From: an uncultured Haliea sp.
GTDB lineage: Bacteria; Pseudomonadota; Gammaproteobacteria; Pseudomonadales; Halieaceae
Assembly: GCA_913061145.1 (NCBI GenBank)
Contig: CAJXUQ010000007.1
Span: 1-64,000, forward strand
Reading direction: 5' to 3'
DNA: 64,000 nt
How positions within the stretch are numbered: position 1 is the stretch's first letter; each line of letters opens with the position of its first letter. The notes beneath the pieces are model-generated. The model was not told the origin of the DNA and ran no database searches. It worked only from the letters and a program-made list of their open reading frames with translations. The position numbers and the translations under genes are program-made. Below are positions 47,563 through 56,720 of this stretch, one piece after another.

Positions 47563-48609
47563 ATGCACAACGCCAATGCCGAACACCGTAACGAGCATCC
47601 CCCGCTGACGCCGGAATCCCTCACCCTGACAGAAGGGCTGAAGGGCACGGTAGATCTCCTGATGGAACCCGCTACCGGTTTTCTCAGCCCCGAAACCACA
47701 GTCGCCGGCGCCCTGGATTATCTCGTTCACGCGCTGCCCAAGGGCGGCATCACCTATCTTTACGTCGTGGATCGCGAAAACCGCCTGATTGGGGTTGTGG
47801 CGATGCGCGACCTGCTGCTGTCACGTCCCGGGCAGACCCTGCAGGAGGTCATGACAGGGGCGCCCTTTGCGTTTCGGCCCGATACCGACATGGCAGAGGC
47901 CATGCAGGCAGCACTGAATCGCCGCCACCGCTTGTACCCTGTGGTCTCCGAGGAAGGAACCCTGCTTGGCCTGGTCATGGGCTGGCGCCTGTTCCAGCAT
48001 CTGGCCACGGAACTCAGCGCCCAGTCAGGCAGCATGGTGGGTGTGGACAAGGAGGAGCGCAGCCACACCCCCATTCTGCAGGCATTTAAAATGCGTCACC
48101 CCTGGCTGCAGGTCAATCTGCTCACTGCGTTTGCCGCCGCCTTCGTGGTCGGCATGTTTGAGGACACCATCACGCGCATTGTCGCCCTCGCCGCATTTCT
48201 GCCCGTGCTCGCGGGCCAGAGCGGCAATACGGGGTCCCAGGCGCTGGCAATCACCCTGCGCGGCCTGACCCTGGGTGAGCTGGCCGACTATCCCGTGCGC
48301 AGGCTGCTGCGCAAGGAGATCACCCTTGGAGCGCTGAACGGCTTTGCTGTCGGCCTGGTCGCAGCGGCGGCCATGTGGGTGTACGCCGTCAGCACGGGGA
48401 CCGAGCACCCCGCCATACTCGCCCTGGTTATTCTCGTTTCGATGATGGGCGCCTGCGTAGGCAGTGGCATATTCGGCGTTGTTGTGCCGCTGACACTGCG
48501 ACGTTTCGGCGCGGACCCGGCGATGGCGAGCAGTATATTCCTCACCACGTTCACCGACGTGCTGGGCATGGGACTGATGCTCCTGCTCGCGACGATGCTG
48601 CTGATGTAA
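47563..48609 (+). CDS. MgtE-like magnesium transporter, short form
   Basis: 348 residues from the ATG at 47563; an in-frame TTG three codons upstream is an alternative. Two CBS domains (about 28-145; YVVDRENRLIGVVAMRDLLL, SEEGTLLGLVMGWRL) and the five-segment MgtE pore domain (from about 180; PVLAGQSGNTGSQALAITLRG, split over residues 215-237, and MMGACVGSGIFGVVVPL). The N-terminal MgtE_N superhelical domain that gates typical MgtE is absent, so magnesium sensing would rest on the CBS pair. Divalent cation specificity inferred from family. Confidence 0.85.
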   Translation: MHNANAEHRNEHPPLTPESLTLTEGLKGTVDLLMEPATGFLSPETTVAGALDYLVHALPKGGITYLYVVDRENRLIGVVAMRDLLLSRPGQTLQEVMTGAPFAFRPDTDMAEAMQAALNRRHRLYPVVSEEGTLLGLVMGWRLFQHLATELSAQSGSMVGVDKEERSHTPILQAFKMRHPWLQVNLLTAFAAAFVVGMFEDTITRIVALAAFLPVLAGQSGNTGSQALAITLRGLTLGELADYPVRRLLRKEITLGALNGFAVGLVAAAAMWVYAVSTGTEHPAILALVILVSMMGACVGSGIFGVVVPLTLRRFGADPAMASSIFLTTFTDVLGMGLMLLLATMLLM

Positions 48610-48627
48610 GACTGGCGGCGGCCCCGG

Positions 48628-48900
48628 TCAGGCCCGGTACAGGGTCACCGCTCCAATGGCAATAAAGCCGACACCCGCGATGTAGTGCAGGTAGCGTTCG
48701 TTGATATAGCTGCTCAGCACGCTACCGGCCAGCACACCCAGCGCAGATGCCACAATCAACGCGGCGGAGGCTGCAATGAACACCGTGTACTTGTTGACCT
48801 CGCGGTCAGCGGCAAACAGCATGGTCGCAAGCTGCGTCTTGTCACCCAGTTCCGCGACGAACACAGCGGCGAATATCGTCAGAAATACCTTCCAGTCCAT
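48628..48900 (-). CDS. TMEM165/Gdt1 family (UPF0016) single-repeat membrane protein
   Basis: 90 residues with three membrane segments and the family motif ELGDKTQLATM at 17-27. Gdt1-type proteins move Mn2+ or Ca2+. Most have two such repeats; this single-repeat form would have to act as a dimer. It is convergent with the mgtE-like gene. AGGA lies 13 bases before the ATG, a long spacing. Confidence 0.85.
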   Translation of the reverse strand: MDWKVFLTIFAAVFVAELGDKTQLATMLFAADREVNKYTVFIAASAALIVASALGVLAGSVLSSYINERYLHYIAGVGFIAIGAVTLYRA

Positions 48901-49183
48901 CGTGCTGAGTTCATCCTTTCAGCGAGCACATAACGCGAGGGCACAGCGAGCCTCCCCGACCTGCGTGCATTGTAGCGCGGGCCTCAGCGGCAGACTACAC
49001 ACCGGCCTGCATACGGGTTGCGCGTACGCCGGGGAGCCGCCATGATCAGTCCATCACACTGACGGTCACACCACCAGGGAGGGATGGCAGGCTGAACCAC
49101 CGGGAAGCATCTAGCGATGACGGCGTGGCAATGCCGGCGATGTCGTACTAGGATGAAGCCCCACAGTAAAGCCCGTACACGTG
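48901..49183. other. 283-bp divergent gap between the Gdt1-like and HD-GYP genes
   Basis: No gene seen. The part next to the Gdt1-like gene (48905-48960, minus strand) has GGGGAGG, then 17 bases, then GTTATGTGCTCG, which loosely recalls two conserved blocks of the Mn2+-sensing yybP-ykoY riboswitch often found before this family; the match is incomplete. No confident promoter for either gene. Confidence 0.3.
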
Positions 49184-50416
49184 ATGATAGAAGTCGTAAA
49201 GGTCTATGTTGCTGACTTGAAACCGGGCATGTACGTCTCGGGTCTGGACCGTCCGTGGCTGGAAACGCCATTCATTCTGCAGGGCTTTCGCATCACCTCG
49301 GAAGAGGATATCCGCAACCTGCGCCGGCACTGCCAGTACGTATTTGTCGACATCGAGAAAAGCCGCCATGTCGACTACGCGCTACAGCAAAAAAAACGCG
49401 TGCAGCGCCCGAGACTATCCCGCGAAGCCATGTTCCCAAAACGGCGACTGGTTACATACACGGACACGACGGACTGGGCGGAGGAATACCCGCGCGCAGA
49501 GGAAGCGGTACAGCAGCTTTCAGACGGTCTGGAGGAAGTATTCCAGCATGCCCGGGACGGGGCAGCCGTGGATGTTGTGCGGGTAAAGCGCTCGGTGGAG
49601 CCAATGATCGACAGCATCTCGCGCAACCCCGATGCCTGTATCTGGCTGGCCCGGCTGAAAGAGCAGGACAAGTACACGTATCAGCACTCGCTTGGCGCGT
49701 CCATCTGGGGTGTGGCGCTCGGTCGGCAACTGGGCCTGCCCCGATCCGACCTGCGCTCACTGGCCATCGGCGGCCTGCTCTTTGATATCGGCAAGCTACG
49801 TGTCGACCCGGCGCTGTTGAACAGCGACCATGAGCTGACCAGCGAGGAGCTCACTGCGGTGCGCGAGCACGTGCGGCACGGCGTGGCGATGATGGCAGAG
49901 ACAGGACTCATGAACAGCGATGTGCTGGATATGGTGGCGCATCACCATGAGCGTCACAACGGTTCCGGTTACCCACAGGGATTGAGCGGCGATGCCATTC
50001 CCATCTTTGCCCGCATCGCCGGTATCGTGGACTGCTACGATGCCATCACCAGCCACCGCAGCTACGCGCGGGCAACCTCACCCTCTGCCGCGATCAAGAT
50101 GCTGTACGACGTCAAGGACATCGACTTCCAGGCCGAGCTGGTTGAGGAGTTTATCCAGGCGGTTGGCATCTATCCGGCGGGCACATTGATTGAGCTGTCC
50201 TCTGGCGAGGTCGCGGTGGTCGTGGCCGAATACCGCACCCGGCGTCTGCGGCCGCGCATCATGGTTGTACTGGATGCCGACAAGCAACCACTCACCAGTG
50301 TACGTATGGTGGACCTGCTCCACGAAACCGAAGACAGCCAGGGTAGCCCCCTCGACATCGCCAACAGCCTGGAGCCAGGGGCCTACGGCATCGACATGAA
50401 CAGCATTCATCTATAG
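49184..50416 (+). CDS. HD-GYP domain protein with altered HD dyad
   Basis: 410 residues: DUF3391 at the N-terminus ([18 protein letters not shown]), an HD-GYP domain at about 140-330, and a C-terminal tail. HD-GYP proteins hydrolyse cyclic di-GMP. The first His (YQHSLG), [11 protein letters not shown] and the DCYDA motif are intact, but the HD dyad itself reads LFDIGK, so F200 replaces the metal-binding His. The Asp and Lys are kept. Activity may be reduced or changed. A GTG one codon upstream is an alternative start. Ten bases before the EAL gene: one operon. Confidence 0.9.
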   Translation: MIEVVKVYVADLKPGMYVSGLDRPWLETPFILQGFRITSEEDIRNLRRHCQYVFVDIEKSRHVDYALQQKKRVQRPRLSREAMFPKRRLVTYTDTTDWAEEYPRAEEAVQQLSDGLEEVFQHARDGAAVDVVRVKRSVEPMIDSISRNPDACIWLARLKEQDKYTYQHSLGASIWGVALGRQLGLPRSDLRSLAIGGLLFDIGKLRVDPALLNSDHELTSEELTAVREHVRHGVAMMAETGLMNSDVLDMVAHHHERHNGSGYPQGLSGDAIPIFARIAGIVDCYDAITSHRSYARATSPSAAIKMLYDVKDIDFQAELVEEFIQAVGIYPAGTLIELSSGEVAVVVAEYRTRRLRPRIMVVLDADKQPLTSVRMVDLLHETEDSQGSPLDIANSLEPGAYGIDMNSIHL

Positions 50417-50426
50417 CCGGCGCGCT

Positions 50427-51707
50427 GTGAATCTTCCCCCACCCGTCGCCGACCGAAGCACGTTTATCTCAGCGTTGGAGGCGGCGATCACCCTGTCCAG
50501 CGAGCACGGTGAGCACACCGGGTTGTTGTTGATCGACCTGTCCAACCTGCGCATCATCAACCACCGGCACGGCTTCGAAATCGGCGACTACCTCCTGAAG
50601 GAAGCTCAGCAGCAGCTGCAGGCCCTGAGCAAGCTGCCAGACAACGTGTACCGGGTGTCGAACAAGACCTACGCTTTTCTGCTGCCAAGGCTCACCCATC
50701 CGGCCTTCGTCGCGCTCGCCGTAAACCGCGTGCAGCGCACGCTGGAAGAGTCACTGATCATCGACGACGATATTCTACCCGTTGATCTGCGACTGGGGCT
50801 GGCCGTCAGCCGCGGCTCGACCCAAAGCGCACTGGCCATGCTGGTACGCGCTGAGGACAGCCTCGCGCAAACACGCCAGGGCAAACCCCTGCAGATCGAT
50901 GAGGCCATTCAGGAGCCCCCCGTTGCGGAGCGCAGACTGCCGCTGGAGCAGCGTTTTGCCGAGGCGCTTTACGACAACGCCTTCGAACTGCACTTCCAGC
51001 CGAAAATCGACCTGCGCACCGGCAAGGTGTACGGCGCCGAGGCGCTGATCCGCTGGCATCTACCCGACCACGGTTACGTCCCTCCCGAAGAACTGATCGC
51101 CCTGGCCCTCGTCTCCGGACGCAGCTACGAGCTCACGCGCTGGGTTATCAATCGCGCGCTGCGCTACCAGCGCGAGTGGAAAGAGGACTTTACGCTGCCT
51201 CTGGCGATCAACCTGCCGGCGGATCTGGTCAGCAGCCCGGACCTGGCGAACATGCTGCAAAGCGCGCTGGCAATATGGGGTGCGGACCCCGCCAGTGTCA
51301 CGGTCGAGATCACCGAGGGTGCGGTGATTGAAGACAAGGAAGCGGGGTTCCATAACCTCGAGCAGCTGCGTTCGCTGGGCCTCGGTTTATCCATTGACGA
51401 TTTTGGTACCGGCTTTTCATCCCTGTCCTACTTCAAAGAAATACCGGCGACGGAAATCAAGATTGACCGCTCGTTCGTCATGCGCCTACTGGAAGATGAG
51501 CAGGACCAGAACCTGGTGAAAATCATTATTGATATCGGGCACCTGTTCAATCTGGAGGTGGTTGCCGAGGGTGTGGAGGACAGCGCAACCCTGGATATCC
51601 TGCGCGAACTCGGCTGCGATATCGTTCAAGGCTTCCTCTTTGCACGACCCATGCCCGAAGCGGAACTGCGGGAATGGCTGCAGGGACGCGAGATCCTGGC
51701 CAACTGA
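50427..51707 (+). CDS. EAL domain phosphodiesterase with degenerate GGDEF domain
   Basis: 426 residues from a GTG. The N-terminal part (about 10-150) is a GGDEF fold in which RVSNKTYAF replaces the GGDEF motif, so it cannot make cyclic di-GMP. The EAL domain (about 170-415) is complete: E205 in [38 protein letters not shown] and AEGVED. It should hydrolyse cyclic di-GMP to pGpG. The HD-GYP gene precedes it by 10 bp, so the operon holds two different phosphodiesterase types. Confidence 0.93.
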   Translation: MNLPPPVADRSTFISALEAAITLSSEHGEHTGLLLIDLSNLRIINHRHGFEIGDYLLKEAQQQLQALSKLPDNVYRVSNKTYAFLLPRLTHPAFVALAVNRVQRTLEESLIIDDDILPVDLRLGLAVSRGSTQSALAMLVRAEDSLAQTRQGKPLQIDEAIQEPPVAERRLPLEQRFAEALYDNAFELHFQPKIDLRTGKVYGAEALIRWHLPDHGYVPPEELIALALVSGRSYELTRWVINRALRYQREWKEDFTLPLAINLPADLVSSPDLANMLQSALAIWGADPASVTVEITEGAVIEDKEAGFHNLEQLRSLGLGLSIDDFGTGFSSLSYFKEIPATEIKIDRSFVMRLLEDEQDQNLVKIIIDIGHLFNLEVVAEGVEDSATLDILRELGCDIVQGFLFARPMPEAELREWLQGREILAN

Positions 51708-51729
51708 ATCCCGGACGCTGATGGCGGCG

Positions 51730-52953
51730 CTAGCCGGCGATCACGCGCAACCCCGACAGGCTTTTGCGCAGCGCAGCGGGCCGCAGAGCCGGTAACGCCA
51801 GGCGGTGCAGCCCGCGCCAGTAGCGCTGTCCAAGCCCTACTGCGGGGGATCTGCCCAGTGGCGGATCCAGCCTCGCCATATTGGCCTGAAACACGATTTC
51901 CTTGGCTGCAGCCAGGGAGGGGCCGGCAAAAATCCGCCGCCCGACAGTCAGGTAGGTATCGACATCGCCCAATGCGATGAGGCCAAGCTCCAGACCGCGA
52001 CTGAAAGGTTTCAGCGGGACACCATCAAAATAACGCTGCACATTCCCTGCCGCATGCGCCCCCATATCGAGGGCGTGATACGCCTGCTTGCTCAGGGGAT
52101 CGGGCAGTGCCGCCGCATCGCCAACAACAAACACCGCGGGAGCCACACAGCTCTGCAACGTCGGCGTCACCGCTGCCCAGGCATTGGCGGTGGGCGCCAG
52201 GCCACTGCTGAACAGGAGCGGCGAAGGCTTTGCGCCGGCGGTCCACAAGGTCACGTCGCTCGGCAGGGAGCGCCCGGAGACAAGTTTCACGCGGGTTTTG
52301 GTCAGCGATGCCACAGATTCGCCAAGATGAAAAGTGACCGGGAAATCAGCGCAGTGCTGCAGAATATCATCGCCCAGGCGTGCATCCCTGCCCGTCAGTA
52401 TACGCTCGCTGCCCTCAACCACGTGCACAGCAAGCCCCGGGTGGTTTCGGTAGCCACGCAGGATTTCACCCAAGGCTTCAACGCCCTCCAGCCCCGCGCC
52501 GATTATCACAACGGAGACATTTTTGCCGGAGGTCACCAGATCACGCAGGCGTTGCGCAATGGCCACACAATCGTCAACCGACTTGAACGGTAGCGAGAAC
52601 TGCTCGGCGCCGCGAACGCCGAAGGTATTGTTGACGCCACCCACAGCAACCACACAGGCATCAAAGGCATAGCGACGCCCCGACGCCGTTTCCACGTAGC
52701 CCGCGTGCGTCTCGACCTCAGTGGCCGTCTCACACACAAAGCTATGCCCCAGTGTCTCCACCAGCCGTCTGCGCGGCAGGCGCAACACATCGGCAGACTT
52801 TACACCCGAGAGCAACTCGTGAATGTTGGGCAAAAACTCAAAGTACCCGGAGACGTCAATAACCGTCACGTCAAAATGCGCTGAAAGCCTGCGCGCACAG
52901 GCGATACCCGCAAAATTTGCACCGAGGATGACGACTTTCTTTCTGCTGCGCAT
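51730..52953 (-). CDS. FAD-dependent oxidoreductase, NDH-2-like
   Basis: 407 residues from the ATG at 52953. The FAD-binding Rossmann motif GANFAGIACAR is near 9 and the NAD-binding GAGLEGVEALGEI near 150; VFVVGDAAALPDP near 285 binds FAD. This is the two-dinucleotide-fold layout of type II NADH dehydrogenases and relatives such as sulfide:quinone reductases. The usual C-terminal membrane-anchoring helix is weak. It is convergent with the EAL gene and divergent from the DUF808 gene. Confidence 0.8.
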   Translation of the reverse strand: MRSRKKVVILGANFAGIACARRLSAHFDVTVIDVSGYFEFLPNIHELLSGVKSADVLRLPRRRLVETLGHSFVCETATEVETHAGYVETASGRRYAFDACVVAVGGVNNTFGVRGAEQFSLPFKSVDDCVAIAQRLRDLVTSGKNVSVVIIGAGLEGVEALGEILRGYRNHPGLAVHVVEGSERILTGRDARLGDDILQHCADFPVTFHLGESVASLTKTRVKLVSGRSLPSDVTLWTAGAKPSPLLFSSGLAPTANAWAAVTPTLQSCVAPAVFVVGDAAALPDPLSKQAYHALDMGAHAAGNVQRYFDGVPLKPFSRGLELGLIALGDVDTYLTVGRRIFAGPSLAAAKEIVFQANMARLDPPLGRSPAVGLGQRYWRGLHRLALPALRPAALRKSLSGLRVIAG

Positions 52954-53096
52954 ATCGCAAAACGCCCGTGAGGCCAATCTGGCCGACGACAGGAACCATA
53001 ACACAGGCGTTTCTGCCACCGAGATACGTTTCTGCCCACGCTGATTTCAGCTAGACTTGCATGTTCACGCACCACCCGGCCGAGGAGGCCTGCACA

Positions 53097-54020
53097 ATGG
53101 CAGGGAGCAGTCTGCTCGCGCTGATTGACGATATCGCGACGCTTCTCGACGATGTCTCATTGATGACCAAGGCTGCCACCAAGAAAACGGCTGGCGTGCT
53201 GGGCGACGACCTCGCCCTGAACGCACAACAGGTTACGGGCGTCAGTGCCGCGCGCGAACTGCCGGTGGTGTGGGCAGTCGCGAAGGGCTCGCTTGTAAAC
53301 AAGGCCATACTGGTCCCGGCTGCCCTGGCGATCAGCTTTTTCGTCCCCTGGCTGATCACTCCCCTGCTGATGCTGGGCGGGGCGTTTCTCTGTTTCGAGG
53401 GCTTTGAAAAAATCGCGCACCCATTCCTGCATCCGACCGAGAGAGCCGCTCATGCGCGGGCGCTGAAAGAGGCCCTGCAGACACCGCATAAAGACATGAA
53501 GGTTATCGAGAAAAGGAAGATCAAAGGCGCGATTCGCACCGACTTTATACTGTCCGCCGAAATCATTGCCATCACACTGGGTACCGTTGCCACGCAGACC
53601 ATCACCCTGCAGTTCATGGTGCTGACCGTTGTGGCTGTCATGATCACTGTCGGCGTTTATGGCCTGGTAGCCGGCATCGTCAAACTCGACGACGCCGGCA
53701 TCTACCTGAGCCGACGGGAAGGCGCGCTGGCCAGTCGGGTGGGCCTGGCGCTGCTCTGGCTGGCGCCCCACCTGATGCGCACGCTGTCTGTGCTGGGCAC
53801 CATCGCCATGTTCCTGGTGGGCGGCGGTATTCTCACACATGGGCTTCCGCCAGTGCACACGGCCATTGCGGATTTCACAGCGAATTTCACTGGTGTGGTG
53901 CCCGTCCTGCTCTCGACCCTTGCCGACGGCGTTTTTGGACTTGCTGCCGGGGCCTTGCTGGTCGCACTCATCACTCCGGCGCAGGCGCTGTGGGGAAGGA
54001 CGCTCAAACCATCCAAGTAG
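53097..54020 (+). CDS. DUF808 (YedI) family membrane protein
   Basis: 307 residues from the ATG at 53097, which follows GAGGAGG by 8 bases. It begins AGSSLLALIDDIATLLDDVS, the conserved DUF808 start, has about six membrane segments and the family motif TKAATKKTAGVLGDDLALNA near 36-55. No function is established. The EamA transporter gene follows 10 bp later, so the two may be co-expressed. Confidence 0.9.
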   Translation: MAGSSLLALIDDIATLLDDVSLMTKAATKKTAGVLGDDLALNAQQVTGVSAARELPVVWAVAKGSLVNKAILVPAALAISFFVPWLITPLLMLGGAFLCFEGFEKIAHPFLHPTERAAHARALKEALQTPHKDMKVIEKRKIKGAIRTDFILSAEIIAITLGTVATQTITLQFMVLTVVAVMITVGVYGLVAGIVKLDDAGIYLSRREGALASRVGLALLWLAPHLMRTLSVLGTIAMFLVGGGILTHGLPPVHTAIADFTANFTGVVPVLLSTLADGVFGLAAGALLVALITPAQALWGRTLKPSK

Positions 54021-54030
54021 GACACGCTGA

Positions 54031-54921
54031 ATGAACACGCGATTCGCCGTACCGGTGCTTTTCTTCAGCTCCGCGGGCTGGGGGCTTACGTGGCTGCCGA
54101 TCAAAGCGCTCAGCGAGCAGGGGCTAGACGGGCTGCACCTGGTGTTTATCGCATTCTGTTCTGGTGCCCTGCTGCTCCTGCCCTGGCTGTATCGTCAACG
54201 CCAGCAGTGGCGGCACAAACTTTCCCTGATGGCGCTGGTCGCACTGGCCGGCGGTTTTGCGAATGCCTCCTTCCAGACAGCGATTTATCACGGAGACGTG
54301 ATCCGGGTCATGATACTGTTTTACATGCTGCCCGTGTGGAGCGTGCTGGGAGGACGCCTGTTCCTCGGTGAGCGTATCGACGGTGTGCGGATTCTGGCCG
54401 TAGCGCTGTGTCTGTCCGGCGCCTTTATCATTCTGGACGTCGCGCACACGTCCTGGAGTGGCGTGTCATGGGTCGATGCCCTCGCGCTGGGGTCCGGGAT
54501 GGGGCTTGCGGCGACCAACATTCTCTTCCGCTTTACCCAGGACATACCGGTGATGAGCAAGGTAGCAGCGATGTTCATTGGCTGCGCGTCAATGATAGGC
54601 ATCTCCTCCCTTTTTGTGGCCTCGGCCGGCAGCCTGCCAACAGCGACTGCTGCGCTCTGGGCGGCGGCTTACGGTGGTTTGTGGCTGACGCTGATCACAA
54701 CAGGTACCCAGTGGGGCGTAACGCAGATGGACGCGGGACGCTCCGCCATCATCATCGTCGCCGAACTGGTCGTCGCTGTCGCATCAACCGCCATCATCAT
54801 GAGTACTGACCTGCAGTGGTTTGAGATCATTGGTGGCATTATGGTGCTGGTTGCGGCCATTCTGGAGGGCTCGCGAAGTAAGGAGCCCGCACCGGCAACA
54901 CGGCCGGTGCAGGCCGGGTAA
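54031..54921 (+). CDS. EamA/DMT superfamily transporter
   Basis: 296 residues with ten predicted membrane segments in two five-helix halves, the drug/metabolite transporter layout. The first half has WGLTWLPIKALSEQG and the ending motif PVWSVLGGRLFLGERI; the second shows the corresponding VAELVVAVAS. Substrate unknown. It is convergent with the minus-strand guanidine-type operon (2 bp between stops) and so is not under its riboswitch. Confidence 0.88.
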   Translation: MNTRFAVPVLFFSSAGWGLTWLPIKALSEQGLDGLHLVFIAFCSGALLLLPWLYRQRQQWRHKLSLMALVALAGGFANASFQTAIYHGDVIRVMILFYMLPVWSVLGGRLFLGERIDGVRILAVALCLSGAFIILDVAHTSWSGVSWVDALALGSGMGLAATNILFRFTQDIPVMSKVAAMFIGCASMIGISSLFVASAGSLPTATAALWAAAYGGLWLTLITTGTQWGVTQMDAGRSAIIIVAELVVAVASTAIIMSTDLQWFEIIGGIMVLVAAILEGSRSKEPAPATRPVQAG

Positions 54922-54923
54922 TC

Positions 54924-55997
54924 CTACAGCGTGCCGTCGGCCGCCATGCGCACAAACTGGTGGTCGAAGCGCATCTTGACGTTGTCCTTGTTGCCCCAGA
55001 TCGACCCATCCGGCAACTCAATGCCGATCACGTCCGGGGATTCCGCTCCTGATCCCAGCAGGCCATGCTTGAAGGTGAAGCGGGTCACAAAATCCATGGT
55101 TTCGCGCACCCGCTCTGTGGTCAGGTAATCCAGCTTTTCCTGCGGGGTTTTGAACATGTAGGTGGCGGCCAGTTGCATGTCGTAGCCGGCGAGGTCGGTA
55201 CCGGAGTTTTCGCCCATATAGGTTCTGGCGGCAACGGCCTGCGGGCTGTCACCCAGCATGATGCCCACGGTCTCGAACCAGGCACCGGTGACCGCTTTAC
55301 CCAGCTCCGGATATTGCTTCAACGTGTCTGAGTTCACCCCCATGACATCAAGAATCTCGCCGGGAATCTGGCTGGAATCAAATACCTTGACCGCGTCAGG
55401 CTCCTGCATCGCCATCTGCAGCTGCGGATTCCAGAGTGTTGCGGCCTGGACGTCACTGTTCTTGAACGTGGTGGCAATATCCGCATCAGAGGTATTCACC
55501 AGCGTCACATCGCGCTCGCTCAGACCGGCCATCTCCAGTGCACGCGCCAGCGCATAATGAGACACGGATAATTCCAGCAGATAAACCTCCATGCCTTTGA
55601 TATCCTGGATGCTGTCGCGACCTTTCAATACCACTGCGTCATTGCCGTTGGAAAAATCGCCCGTAATCAATGCTGTCGTATCGACCCCGGATGCTGAAGG
55701 AATAGTGAGCATATCCATGTTGGTCATGGTTGCGCCGTCAAACTCCCCCACCGTGTACATGTTGATGGCTTCGATGTAATCATTGATCTGCACGAGATCG
55801 ACTTCGATACCGTATTTTTTCGCCCACTTGTCCATGATGCCAGCCTCGTCCATATAGGCCCAGGGCATGAACCCGACGTAGATTGACCACGCCAGTGAGA
55901 ACTTCGTGCGCTTCTCCTCGGCCTGGGCGAGGCCCCCGTAAAGGCAGAGCATGAGGCTGAGAACCGGTATTCCAATCGAGCGACATAGAGGTTTCAT
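54924..55997 (-). CDS. ABC transporter substrate-binding protein, urea-carboxylase-associated type
   Basis: 357 residues from the ATG at 55997 (GGGAG 7 bases upstream), with a signal peptide ending GLAQA. The start of the mature part (FSLAWSIYVGFMPWAYMDE), QINDYIEAINMYTVGEFDGA and TGDFSNGNDAVVLKG match my memory of the family beside urea carboxylase genes (the enzyme now known to act on guanidine). Related to the NitT/TauT binding proteins. No permease or ATPase follows, so its partners are elsewhere. Third gene of the unit headed by the dioxygenase, 50 bp after the GNAT gene. Confidence 0.8.
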   Translation of the reverse strand: MKPLCRSIGIPVLSLMLCLYGGLAQAEEKRTKFSLAWSIYVGFMPWAYMDEAGIMDKWAKKYGIEVDLVQINDYIEAINMYTVGEFDGATMTNMDMLTIPSASGVDTTALITGDFSNGNDAVVLKGRDSIQDIKGMEVYLLELSVSHYALARALEMAGLSERDVTLVNTSDADIATTFKNSDVQAATLWNPQLQMAMQEPDAVKVFDSSQIPGEILDVMGVNSDTLKQYPELGKAVTGAWFETVGIMLGDSPQAVAARTYMGENSGTDLAGYDMQLAATYMFKTPQEKLDYLTTERVRETMDFVTRFTFKHGLLGSGAESPDVIGIELPDGSIWGNKDNVKMRFDHQFVRMAADGTL

Positions 55998-56047
55998 GGT
56001 GTATCTCCCAAGGGCTGTGTTACAAAAACGCAGGACGACATCGGATA

Positions 56048-56626
56048 TCAATCCCCGACGTCCGGTTGTGGCTGCTGCGCCCGCGTACTGGCGTAGTAGT
56101 TGGGTAAACCGGCTGCCGACCAGGCAGAGAACGCAATAAAGCGGCCCGGCCAGGCAATCGCGGTGAAGGGCCAGGCGCCTTCGATCCAGGCGATCACCTC
56201 ATCTTCCATCTGCGCAGCCTGCTCCCGAGGCAGGCTGATGTGTGTCCACAAGTACGCCTCGGCATCGTGGGCGGCGCTCGCCGTCGGGTATAGGTAGAGG
56301 CAGCCGAGGCAGGACAGGCCCGTAGGATCCAGCAGGTGATAGGCAAAGGAGCGCCGGGTAGAAAATTCCCGCCAGTGCCATGCGAGGTCCGCGATATCCT
56401 CTTCCATGCTGAGGTCATCGGGCGGCCAGGTGTCCCCGGGGCCAAACAGGTGTTTGATGTGCTGCCGGCTCGCCATCACCGCGGCATAGTCAAGCTCTCC
56501 CCACTCCGGGCTAGCCGGCACGAGCATAAGCTGCCTGCCGCACCAGCGTGTTGGCGGTGAGAAATCCCCCAGTTGCAGCGGCTTGAACCCGGGCATCCGC
56601 GGGGCATGCGGTTTCATATGAGCCAT
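56048..56626 (-). CDS. GNAT-like N-acetyltransferase
   Basis: 192 residues from the ATG at 56626. The core LDYAAVMASRQHIKHLFG, then HLLDPTGLSCLGCLYLYP (beta strands 2-4) and the pyrophosphate-loop region after it resemble a GNAT family, with DAEAYLWTHIS as strand 5. The reading frame stays open to 56791, overlapping the dioxygenase gene, so an earlier start is possible; no good ribosome site decides it. Position between a dioxygenase and an ABC binding protein suggests a small amine substrate. Confidence 0.6.
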   Translation of the reverse strand: MAHMKPHAPRMPGFKPLQLGDFSPPTRWCGRQLMLVPASPEWGELDYAAVMASRQHIKHLFGPGDTWPPDDLSMEEDIADLAWHWREFSTRRSFAYHLLDPTGLSCLGCLYLYPTASAAHDAEAYLWTHISLPREQAAQMEDEVIAWIEGAWPFTAIAWPGRFIAFSAWSAAGLPNYYASTRAQQPQPDVGD

Positions 56627-56720
56627 CCATCGGAATGAGGTCGCGTGTTGGTCTGGCGCATACACACAGCGAGGGCCAACGATAGTGCCCCAGGGTAGCG
56701 CGGGCTCATTGCGAACCGTG

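Noticed and set aside
49184-50416. Frameshift as the cause of the missing HD histidine
   Set aside because: The residues on both sides match the family without a break, so it is a substitution and not a reading-frame error.
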